Shown one piece after another: positions 7,680 to 14,756 of a stretch of DNA of 47,298 nt. The translations under genes and the position numbers were made by a program. The first letter of the stretch is position 1. Every line of letters starts with the position of its first letter. The DNA is taken from assembly GCA_945862535.1 (NCBI GenBank), contig CAMAYG010000012.1, positions 1 to 47,298 on the forward strand. The letters are read 5' to 3'. A model generated the notes under the pieces. That model worked only from the letters and a program-made list of their open reading frames with translations. It made no database searches and was not told the origin of the DNA. The DNA comes from Rickettsia typhi (GTDB lineage: Bacteria; Pseudomonadota; Alphaproteobacteria; Rickettsiales; UBA1997).

Positions 7680-8117
7680 TTAAGAATTGATTAGTATTTT
7701 ATTTACAACCTTTTGCTTTACCAGATTAGTGATTTCGGCTTTTTTGCTTGATATTTCTAGTTTTTTAGAATCTGTTCTTTTTTTTATGTTATTTGCAATT
7801 GCTAGGGCTTCTAACCTAAGGTTGTTGCTGTTAAGGTTTTTTATCTCTGAAATTGTTGATTCTGCGGAATTGATAATTTTTTGATATTCGCGATTAGTAG
7901 CAGATTTTAGCAGGTTTATTTGTCCGTTTATTTTTACTGCTTCGTCGTTAATTGAGCTAGCTTTTTTAAGATAACCAGAGGTTATTTCTAGTCTTTCTTT
8001 TAAAATTTCTGCAATTCTAGGAATAAAAAATTTAGCAACAAAGATATAGAGGATTAAAAAACAACTAATTAACCAAAATATTTGTGATTGATAATGTGTT
8101 GTATCGAATTGTGGCAT
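7680..8117 (-). CDS. atpF': ATP synthase F0 subunit b'
   Basis: 145-aa b' subunit (also called AtpG or AtpX) that forms a heterodimeric peripheral stalk with b. The N-terminus starts MPQFDTTHYQSQIFWL, typical of b', with a membrane helix at about residues 12-32 and the conserved PRIAEILKERLE segment right after it, then a charged helix. It stands between atpE and atpF, with a strong hairpin (8150-8182) in the 75-base gap just upstream. Length is slightly short for the family (usually about 160 aa). Confidence 0.9.
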   Translation of the reverse strand: MPQFDTTHYQSQIFWLISCFLILYIFVAKFFIPRIAEILKERLEITSGYLKKASSINDEAVKINGQINLLKSATNREYQKIINSAESTISEIKNLNSNNLRLEALAIANNIKKRTDSKKLEISSKKAEITNLVKQKVVNKILINS

Positions 8118-8149
8118 TAGATATTATTATTTAGATGTGTGTTTATAGC

Positions 8150-8182
8150 TTAAGGTTGCTAAGAATAGCCTAGCAACCTTAA
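8150..8182 (-). promoter_or_regulatory. Intercistronic hairpin between atpE and atpF'
   Basis: A perfect 12-bp stem, TTAAGGTTGCTA (8150-8161) pairing with TAGCAACCTTAA (8171-8182), with a nine-base loop. It starts ten bases beyond the atpE stop codon and ends 32 bases before the atpF' start. There is no T-run after it on the coding (minus) strand, so it is not a classical terminator. A processing or 3'-end-protecting structure that raises subunit c over b would make sense, because the c ring needs many more copies; this role is inferred. Confidence 0.6.
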
Positions 8183-8192
8183 AACCACTATT

Positions 8193-8417
8193 CTAGTGAT
8201 TAAGAATTAGAATAGCTAAAACTAAAGCAAGAATTGCAATTAGCTCGACGAAAGCAGCGCCAATAAAGACAAAAGCCTTAAATTTACTAACTTCTTGCGG
8301 GTTGCGAGCAAGGCTGCTAAAAAAAGAATTGAAGATATTGCCAATTCCGATTGCGGCACCAGCCATACCAATTGATAATAAGCCAATGCCAATATATTTT
8401 AATGCTACAAGATCCAT
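8193..8417 (-). CDS. atpE: ATP synthase F0 subunit c
   Basis: Proteolipid subunit c, 74 aa, forming the rotating ring. Two membrane helices are joined by the polar loop ARNP (residues 37-40). The ion-binding carboxylate is Glu58 in AAFVELIAIL. The glycine-rich first helix has GAAIGIGN, the ring-packing motif. The Na+-type ligands (Gln in helix 1 and Ser or Thr after the Glu) are not seen, so proton coupling is expected. A 190-base gap to atpB upstream and a strong hairpin downstream distinguish its transcript segment from its neighbours. Confidence 0.97.
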   Translation of the reverse strand: MDLVALKYIGIGLLSIGMAGAAIGIGNIFNSFFSSLARNPQEVSKFKAFVFIGAAFVELIAILALVLAILILNH

Positions 8418-8607
8418 TGTTATATTTTTAAATTGTTGAGTATTTGTTAGTTATTTTGTAAGTAAGTTTTTGTAATTAATTACCCAAAAAGTCTACCACC
8501 ACAAAATTTAGAATAGCTATTTTATTTTGCAAGAAATTAATTCTATGATTTTTTACACTTAAATGCCGAAAATAACATTATCTAACCAGCTGTTGTGGTT
8601 GGAATAG

Positions 8608-9495
8608 TTAATGATCTGCGGATGCTTCGCCTAAATATATGCAGACCAAGATTGAAAAGATATAGGCTTGTAAAAATGCAACTAAAAGCTCGAATCCAGT
8701 AATTGCTAGGGCAAAAGCAAAAGGCAAGAAGCCAAAGCCAACACCAAGAGCGATAATAAATCCGGCAATTATTTTCATTAAGATGTGTCCGGCGACCATA
8801 TTAGCAAGTAATCTTAGTGCTAGGGTGAAAGGGCGAATAAAGAAAGACAGAAGCTCTATTGCAAAGATAATTGGCACAATCCACCACGGAGCACCGCTAG
8901 GAATGAAGTGTTTAAAGAACTTAATTGGGCCGTTATGAATTATACCATAAAGCAACACTATAGCAAAAGTTCCGATTGATAGAGTGAAAGTGGTAGCGAT
9001 TTGGCTTGTTGGGGTGAAGCTGTAAGGGGTCATGCCAATAAAGTTGCAAGCAAAAATAAAGGTAAATAGTGTTAGAATTAGTGGAATAAATTTTGTTGAC
9101 TGGCTACCAATGTTGCTACGAGCCATTTCTGCTATCATTTGATAAAAAGATTCGGCAATTAGCTGAATCTTGGTAGGAACAATATTGCGACGGCGACTAA
9201 TAAAAGCAAGAAAGATAAGTGCCAAGAAAGTGGCGATAATCATATAGAGTGAGCTGTTGGTAATGCTAATGTCGAAACCAAAAAGTTTGACATGCAATAG
9301 TTCCTTTACTTCGAATTGAGCGAGCGGGCTATGATTTTCCGCTTGATGTGTTGAAGGGGTGGCAACTTCGTGAAGATCTTTGTGGATAACTTCCTGAGAT
9401 TCTGCATTATGTGTGCCGTGTTCTTCTATGTGGTCTTGCTTTTGTTGATTTTGCAATGTTTGATCTGTTGATTTTTTGTTAGTATCTGTTGCCAT
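8608..9495 (-). CDS. atpB: ATP synthase F0 subunit a with His-rich N-terminal extension
   Basis: Stator subunit a, 295 aa, providing the proton half-channels. The essential arginine is Arg228 in LALRLLANM; Glu214, Asn232 and the later GFELLVAFLQAYIF segment are also in place, and the usual five to six membrane helices are seen from about residue 82 on. The first 65 residues are a hydrophilic, Gln-, Glu- and His-rich extension with eight histidines by residue 68, making the protein about 45 residues longer than the norm (about 250 aa). It is the first gene of the minus-strand F0 cluster; no atpI is found in the 290 bases upstream. F1 genes are not in the window, as expected for alphaproteobacteria. 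Confidence 0.96.
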   Translation of the reverse strand: MATDTNKKSTDQTLQNQQKQDHIEEHGTHNAESQEVIHKDLHEVATPSTHQAENHSPLAQFEVKELLHVKLFGFDISITNSSLYMIIATFLALIFLAFISRRRNIVPTKIQLIAESFYQMIAEMARSNIGSQSTKFIPLILTLFTFIFACNFIGMTPYSFTPTSQIATTFTLSIGTFAIVLLYGIIHNGPIKFFKHFIPSGAPWWIVPIIFAIELLSFFIRPFTLALRLLANMVAGHILMKIIAGFIIALGVGFGFLPFAFALAITGFELLVAFLQAYIFSILVCIYLGEASADH

Positions 9496-9594
9496 TTTTG
9501 AATTTATGATTTAAATTGTGCTTTGTTGTATCTGGGTGTGAAAGTTTTTTAATTAAGGTTTTTTAGTTGTGTTTTGGTATTCATTAGCAAAATA

Positions 9595-9622
9595 TTTGAC
9601 AATAAAAGATTTTGACAATAAA
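9595..9622. repeat. Direct repeat carrying two TTGACA boxes
   Basis: TTTGACAATAAA occurs at 9595-9606 and again at 9611-9622, a 16-base period. Each copy contains a TTGACA hexamer, the ideal -35 sequence, on the plus strand. No well-spaced TATAAT follows. It lies between divergent atpB and the IalB-like gene. Confidence 0.35.
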
Positions 9623-9680
9623 TAAAATTACTCTAACTTACTAATAGTTTAAGCCAAATTTAGTATTTCTAGCTAATTAT

Positions 9681-9696
9681 TGGTAAATATTTACCA
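9681..9696. promoter_or_regulatory. Perfect 16-bp palindrome, possible operator
   Basis: TGGTAAATATTTACCA is perfectly self-complementary and lies 93 bases upstream of the IalB-like gene and 186 bases from the atpB start. Palindromes of this size and base composition are typical binding sites of dimeric helix-turn-helix regulators. There is no protein evidence in the window for which regulator might bind. Confidence 0.4.
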
Positions 9697-9788
9697 GTTT
9701 CTGCAAATCACACAAACCAATTTTAAGGGTTAATATTGCAACTTTTTTTATAAAATCAAGTATTTTTTAATTAATTAATATATTTTAA

Positions 9789-11450
9789 ATGATCGTCTAT
9801 TTTTTTCAGTTTTGTAAGATTTTTTTTAAATTTATTCCAGAGGTTAGAATTGCTAAATTCTTAACTCTTTTACTTGTTGTAAGTTTTGCAGATATAGCAT
9901 TTTCAGGCGAAGAAGATGCCGTAAAATCAGAGCCTCGGCAAAATTTAGCAGTAGAAAATAAGTCAGAAGAGGTAAATATTCAAGAGATTAGCGAAGTAGA
10001 GGAGGAAGAATATATTGAAGATTTGATAGATATCGATAGTGTTGAAGAAATCAAAGAATTAAAAACCGAAAATGTTAATATTAAGCCAAAATTTATTTTA
10101 AATAATAAAAATACAGCAAGAGCAAAGCAAGATTCTAAAAATCAGCAACAAAAATATATTACAAAAAACATTGCTATAAAATCTGGGGATGGTGTCTCTT
10201 TAAAGTTATTAAAAAAGAATCTAAAGACGGAATTGCAAGAAGTTAGCACCAATAAAGAAGAGCCGTTAACTAAAACAGAAGATTCTCCTAAAGAAGCTGA
10301 CACCAATAAAGAAGAAGGTTTTGAGGCTGTTGATGCAAAAAAAGATGCCGTTATTAGCAACGATAGTAACATTAGTGAAAATAAAAAACCCAAATTTGTT
10401 TTAAATAAAGCAAAGCAAAATATTGTTTTGCAAGTGAAGAAGGTTGCTACAGATGCTGAAGCCAGTAAATCTATACAAAAGAAACCTAATGGTCAGGCAA
10501 AAAGCTTAGCAAAAATTAATAAAAATCTTAGCGGTGTCGATGTTGCTGAAAATGAATCTTTTGATTATCTTGGGGATGTTTTGAGTGATTACGTTGAAAA
10601 CGAAACACAGCAAATAGCATTTGCTAAGGAAGTTATCGAGCTAGATTCTAAAGACACTAATCAAAATGCTAGTAATCAAAACACGATAGCCGATTCTTTA
10701 GCGGTTAAATCTGGCGACGAATCGAAACCTTTAGAAACTCTTCCCCCTTTAGAGCCTTCGAGAGAATTGCTATTAAATAACTCTAGCAGTGCTTTGTTAA
10801 GCGATAATAAAAGCAATTTACCGGAAGAAATAGTGGTAAAAGATATTATTGCTAAAATAGAGCAGGATGTTAAAATCATTGCTGATGCCAGAAATAACAA
10901 AGTGGGGAGCGATTCTAGCAATACTAAAATCGAAGAAGGAAATATAAAAGATGATTCGTCTTTTACCGCAAATATCAATGCCAGCGTCAATAGAAAAAAA
11001 GTTGCCAATAATAAGTTCTTGAATGTTGTTGATGGTGTTCTTTTACAGCGATTTTATAATTGGTATTTGTTTCGCGGTACCTTTCAAGAGAAGAAGTTTT
11101 GTTATCTTTTAAGTCTTCCTGTTGCTATTAGCGAAACTGGGCAGTCGGATCCTTATTTTTTAGTTGTTGGCACTGAAAATGGTAGTGAAATTGCTACAAA
11201 AACTCCCTATTTAATTAGTAAGGATAACCTGTTAGAATTGCAAATTGGCAATAAAAGATTTTATCTAGACAATATTCATAAAGTTCTTTGGAGCCTCGAT
11301 AAGAATGATGACAGGCTGATTGTTAAGCAGATGCAAAAGTATAATGAAATGGATGTTGTCATAAAAGGTTCTCAGCAGAAAAAGGTAGTGAATTATTCTT
11401 TGCTTGGCTTCCATGTTGCCTTAATCGAGATGCAAAGTAGGTGTCTTTAA
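9789..11450 (+). CDS. Exported IalB-like protein with long acidic repeat region
   Basis: 553 aa in three parts. Residues about 20-40 form a hydrophobic signal segment ending near AFSG. Residues about 40-400 are low-complexity, rich in Glu, Lys, Asn and Ser, with internal repeats: KPKFILN and KPKFVLN, and two copies of TNKEE. Residues about 405-553 form a compact domain (FYNWYLFRGTFQEKKFCYLL ... YSLLGFHVALIEMQSRCL) resembling the invasion-associated locus B family as found in Rickettsiales, with one cysteine near 438 and one at 552 that could be disulfide-linked. IalB proteins are periplasmic or surface-associated; the biochemical role is unsettled. The gene is monocistronic and divergent from atpB. 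The repeat region makes it far longer than ordinary IalB proteins (about 200 aa). Confidence 0.65.
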   Translation: MIVYFFQFCKIFFKFIPEVRIAKFLTLLLVVSFADIAFSGEEDAVKSEPRQNLAVENKSEEVNIQEISEVEEEEYIEDLIDIDSVEEIKELKTENVNIKPKFILNNKNTARAKQDSKNQQQKYITKNIAIKSGDGVSLKLLKKNLKTELQEVSTNKEEPLTKTEDSPKEADTNKEEGFEAVDAKKDAVISNDSNISENKKPKFVLNKAKQNIVLQVKKVATDAEASKSIQKKPNGQAKSLAKINKNLSGVDVAENESFDYLGDVLSDYVENETQQIAFAKEVIELDSKDTNQNASNQNTIADSLAVKSGDESKPLETLPPLEPSRELLLNNSSSALLSDNKSNLPEEIVVKDIIAKIEQDVKIIADARNNKVGSDSSNTKIEEGNIKDDSSFTANINASVNRKKVANNKFLNVVDGVLLQRFYNWYLFRGTFQEKKFCYLLSLPVAISETGQSDPYFLVVGTENGSEIATKTPYLISKDNLLELQIGNKRFYLDNIHKVLWSLDKNDDRLIVKQMQKYNEMDVVIKGSQQKKVVNYSLLGFHVALIEMQSRCL

Positions 11451-11512
11451 TTAGCTTAGTTGAGTTAAAATATTTTTGCTGTTTGCATTAAGTGTTTAGC
11501 TAAATCTTCTCT

Positions 11513-11552
11513 GTTAAATTTTCTAGTTTAAATTTTCTAGTTTAAATTTTCT
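11513..11552. repeat. Three-copy 14-bp tandem repeat
   Basis: The unit gtttaaattttcta occurs nearly three times in tandem from 11513 to 11552, the first copy being one base short. It overlaps the 3' end of the small minus-strand gene at 11542-11709 and lies in the convergent gap after the IalB-like gene. Probably replication slippage. Confidence 0.6.
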
Positions 11553-11709
11553 CTGGAGATTCATTATCTTTTCGTCTTAGCAGGTTTTTTCTTAGTGCTT
11601 CGGATCTGCTTTTAAATTGTTGATTTTTCTTAGTTTTTGCCTTAACTAACCCAGTCTTAGAATTTGTTAAAACATTATTTTTGCTGGTTTGGGAATTTTC
11701 CTCAGTCAT
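11542..11709 (-). CDS. Small basic conserved-type protein, 55 aa
   Basis: Starts at ATG (11709) with a good ribosome binding site, AGAGGA, five bases upstream, and reads MTEENSQTSKNNVL... The C-terminal half is strongly basic with the motif RSEALRKNLLRRKDN, which matches the short ALRxNLxRRKxQ-type proteins widespread in alphaproteobacteria, often near cell-envelope or division genes; no function is known to me. It is 34 bases downstream of the msbA-like gene on the same strand and is probably the last cistron of that operon. Length and motif support a true gene in spite of the small size. Confidence 0.65.
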   Translation of the reverse strand: MTEENSQTSKNNVLTNSKTGLVKAKTKKNQQFKSRSEALRKNLLRRKDNESPEKI

Positions 11710-11743
11710 TTTTCCTCTGTTATTTGTCCTTTGTCGTTTTTAG

Positions 11744-13654
11744 TTAAGTTAATACTGTTTTGTTTTGAGAATCGGTCTCTACCTCTGAATCTATAGCGAA
11801 TTGCTTAGAATACAATTGAGCATATAGTCCGTTGCGAGACATTAGTTCTTTATGGGTGCCTTGTTCAGCGACGGTGCCATTGTTAATAACGGCAATTAGG
11901 TCTGCATTCATAACGGTTGAAAGCCTGTGGGCGATGATTATTGCGGTTTTGTTTTTGCTTAAATTCTCTAATGCTTCTTTGATAAGTCTTTCCGATATTG
12001 GGTCTAGGGAAGATGTTGCCTCGTCTAATAGCAAAATCGAGGCATTTTTAATTACTGCTCTAGCTATTGCAATCCTTTGCCTTTGTCCGCCAGATAACAA
12101 AATGCCGTTTTGCCCAACTTTACTGTAGTATTTTTGAGGAAGTTTTTGAATAAATTCGTCTGCTTCGGCAATTTTTGCTGCTTCAATTACCTGTTCTTCA
12201 GTGGCATTAACATTGCCGTAACGAATATTTTCAATAATGTTGTCGTCAAATAACATTACTTCCTGATTTACCACCGCCATAGATCCGCGTAAGGAAGAAA
12301 TGGTGATGTCTTCTATTTTGTGATTATCTATTGTTATCGAGCCACTGTCTGATTGATATAATCTTAGCAGTAATTGCATAATTGTTGATTTACCACCGCC
12401 AGAATGACCAACTAAGGCAACTTTCATACCTGCCTTGATATCGAGGTTAAAATTGTTAATAACAGGTTGTCCTGCATTGTAAGAAAAATTGAGATTAGTT
12501 ATTTTTATATCTCCGCGGACATTGGAAATATTAATGGCATCAACATTGTCTACTATCTTGGGCTTTACTGCAAGCATTTGGTAGAATCTGTCTGTTGCGG
12601 CTAAGCCCATTTGCACAGAAGAATTCATTCCCGATACCGATTTTATTGGTCTATAGGCCATCATCATAGCTACAAAGAACGAAAAGAAGGCTCCGGGGGT
12701 GGTTTCGCCACTAATTACCTTGCTTCCGCCATACCATATTACTAAGGCGACACCAATTCCGGCTAATGCCTCAACAAATGGCGATGATATTAATGAAATA
12801 CGAAGTATTTTTTTCCCCATTTTAGCAATTTCTTCGATAATTCTGTGCATTCTGCTAATTTCGAGATCTTCGCAGTGATAAGATTTTACAAGTTTTGCAT
12901 ATTGCAAGCTATCGCTCATTTGACTTGCAAATTTCTGAGCAACTTCTTGATTGTGGAAAGATAAGTTGCGAAGCTTTTTGCCGATTTTATAAATTGGGTA
13001 AACGGCTAAAGGAAAGCCAATAAAGGCAATTAGCGAAAATTCTACACTTTGGCTAAACATAACCGCAACCAACCCAAAAATGGTAAAAAATTGCTTAATG
13101 AAGCCACTTAATAGCATTGAAATAAGATTGTTAACGGCGGCGACTTCGTTCATAATAATTGCCACCATCTCTCCAGAAGATTTTTGATGAATGTTTATGA
13201 GGTCTGATTTAATAAAATGAGCATAGATTTTTGCCCTCATTCTATTAGCAACTTCTAGGCTGAAGATATTCATCATTAGCAGTTGAAAATATGTTGCAAA
13301 AGCTTTAACAATAGTAACCAAAACCACAAATATTGGAATATATATTAAAGCTGATAGGTTTTTTTCGACAAAAACTTTATCTAAAGCTGGCTTAACGAGC
13401 CAAGCATGAAGAGAGGTTGTGCCAGCAACTACTAACATTAAAGCCACGACAATTGCCAAATTTTTTTTTTGAGGCAAAAGATATTCTATCGTTAACCGTG
13501 AAAGCAGTTCAAAATTTGAAGTCTTTTTGATTATGGTTTTGTCGCCATCTGTTTTGCTACCTTCTTGAGTTTCTGTGTATTTTTTATTACCACCAATAGC
13601 CCCGATAAAGCTTTTTCTAAGGCTTTCTGTTGTTGATTTGATTAGTGTTTTCAT
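11744..13654 (-). CDS. msbA: MsbA-like lipid/multidrug ABC exporter
   Basis: Half-transporter of 636 aa with fused membrane and ATPase domains. After a polar N-terminal tail (about 55 residues) there are six predicted membrane helices (about 65-335). The nucleotide-binding domain has Walker A GHSGGGKS (416-423), a Q-loop near VVNQEVM, signature LSGGQRQR (520-527), Walker B ILLLDEATSSLD and the H-loop IIAHRLSTV. The layout fits MsbA, which flips lipid A-core across the inner membrane, but similar exporters carry other lipids or drugs, so the substrate is inferred. It lies 54 bases downstream of hemB on the same strand and is followed by the 55-aa protein gene. Confidence 0.8.
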   Translation of the reverse strand: MKTLIKSTTESLRKSFIGAIGGNKKYTETQEGSKTDGDKTIIKKTSNFELLSRLTIEYLLPQKKNLAIVVALMLVVAGTTSLHAWLVKPALDKVFVEKNLSALIYIPIFVVLVTIVKAFATYFQLLMMNIFSLEVANRMRAKIYAHFIKSDLINIHQKSSGEMVAIIMNEVAAVNNLISMLLSGFIKQFFTIFGLVAVMFSQSVEFSLIAFIGFPLAVYPIYKIGKKLRNLSFHNQEVAQKFASQMSDSLQYAKLVKSYHCEDLEISRMHRIIEEIAKMGKKILRISLISSPFVEALAGIGVALVIWYGGSKVISGETTPGAFFSFFVAMMMAYRPIKSVSGMNSSVQMGLAATDRFYQMLAVKPKIVDNVDAINISNVRGDIKITNLNFSYNAGQPVINNFNLDIKAGMKVALVGHSGGGKSTIMQLLLRLYQSDSGSITIDNHKIEDITISSLRGSMAVVNQEVMLFDDNIIENIRYGNVNATEEQVIEAAKIAEADEFIQKLPQKYYSKVGQNGILLSGGQRQRIAIARAVIKNASILLLDEATSSLDPISERLIKEALENLSKNKTAIIIAHRLSTVMNADLIAVINNGTVAEQGTHKELMSRNGLYAQLYSKQFAIDSEVETDSQNKTVLT

Positions 13655-13708
13655 TTTTATTTTTAGAAATTTAATCGATTGATAATTAAATATTTTTAAT
13701 TAAGTGGT

Positions 13709-14737
13709 TTATTCGATAAAGTTACCCTGTTTGACCAGAGTTTTTGCTACTTCTAGTGCTGAATATGTTATTATTGCCCTCGCTCCTGCTCTTTTCATTG
13801 AAATTAATGCCTCTAACATCGATTGCATAAAATCAATTGCCCCTGCTTTTGCAGCGAAATATATCATAGCATATTCTCCACTTACTTGATAGGTAAAAAT
13901 TGGTTGCTGAATATTTTTCGAGATATTGCTGATAATGTCTAGATAAGGCATTGCTGGTTTAACAATCAAAATATCTGCACCCTCGTTAATATCGAGATAG
14001 GCTTCGGCTAAAGCTTCTTTCTGATTAGCTATTGCCATTTGATAACCTTTTTTGTTGCCAATTAGCATCTGCTTCGATCCTACTGCATCGCGGAAAGGTC
14101 CATAAAAACTAGAAACATATTTGGCACTGTAAGCAATAATGCCAATATTGCTAAAATTGTTTTGATCGAGGTTACGGCGAATTGCCTGAACCCTGCCGTC
14201 CATCATATCTGATGGCGAAATGAAGTCCGCCCCAGATTCTGCCTGAATTTTTGCCTGCTGAACCAAGTATTTTATTGTTAAATCGTTATTTATCGTGCCA
14301 TTTTCATCTATTATACCGTCGTGTCCATTTCTGGTGTAAGGATCTAGGGCGACATCGCAAATAATTAGCATTTCTGGAAAATGTTGCTTAATTTTGCTAA
14401 TTGTTCTACAGATTAGGTTGCTAGGATTAAGTGCCTCGGTGCCGTTTTGATCTTTTTTATTTTGATCGATAACAGGAAATAGCATTATTGCTTTGATCTG
14501 ATATTTTACCGCTTCGGCAATAACTATTAGCAATCTGTCAATTGAATAACGAAAAACATTAGGCATCGTTGTTATTTCTTGCTCTATATTTTCGCCATCG
14601 ATAACAAACAATGGCAATATTAGGTCGGAAGTGGTAAGAACATTTTCGGCAACAAGACTGCGAATGGCGAAACTGCTACGATTACGACGCATTCGCGTTA
14701 GTGGAAAGCTATGACAAGAAAAATTTTGAGATAACAT
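13709..14737 (-). CDS. hemB: Delta-aminolevulinic acid dehydratase (porphobilinogen synthase)
   Basis: Condenses two 5-aminolevulinate molecules to porphobilinogen for haem synthesis; 342 aa, full length. The Schiff-base lysines are Lys206 in YSAKYVSSFYGPFRDA and Lys260 in IVKPAMPYLD. SPSDMMDGRV is the family signature. In the metal-site segment CDVALDPYTRNGHDG (from about 127) the zinc-ligand cysteines are replaced by Asp and others, so this is the Mg2+-type, zinc-independent form usual in alphaproteobacteria. The gene starts 20 bases after the rnj stop and sits in a run rnj-hemB-msbA. Confidence 0.96.
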   Translation of the reverse strand: MLSQNFSCHSFPLTRMRRNRSSFAIRSLVAENVLTTSDLILPLFVIDGENIEQEITTMPNVFRYSIDRLLIVIAEAVKYQIKAIMLFPVIDQNKKDQNGTEALNPSNLICRTISKIKQHFPEMLIICDVALDPYTRNGHDGIIDENGTINNDLTIKYLVQQAKIQAESGADFISPSDMMDGRVQAIRRNLDQNNFSNIGIIAYSAKYVSSFYGPFRDAVGSKQMLIGNKKGYQMAIANQKEALAEAYLDINEGADILIVKPAMPYLDIISNISKNIQQPIFTYQVSGEYAMIYFAAKAGAIDFMQSMLEALISMKRAGARAIITYSALEVAKTLVKQGNFIE

Positions 14738-14756
14738 TTATTTGATTTAGTTAAAT

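Noticed and set aside
8418-8607. Possible terminator between atpB and atpE (AACCA...TGGTT stem near 8585)
   Set aside because: The stem is only five base pairs and has no T-run; too weak to call.
9496-9788. atpI upstream of atpB
   Set aside because: No minus-strand reading frame with hydrophobic helices is present in this spacer.
10142-11008. Antisense open frames of 83 and 110 codons inside the IalB-like gene
   Set aside because: They mirror the low-complexity repeat region of the plus-strand gene, have no ribosome binding site and give Ser/Leu-rich translations typical of antisense shadows.
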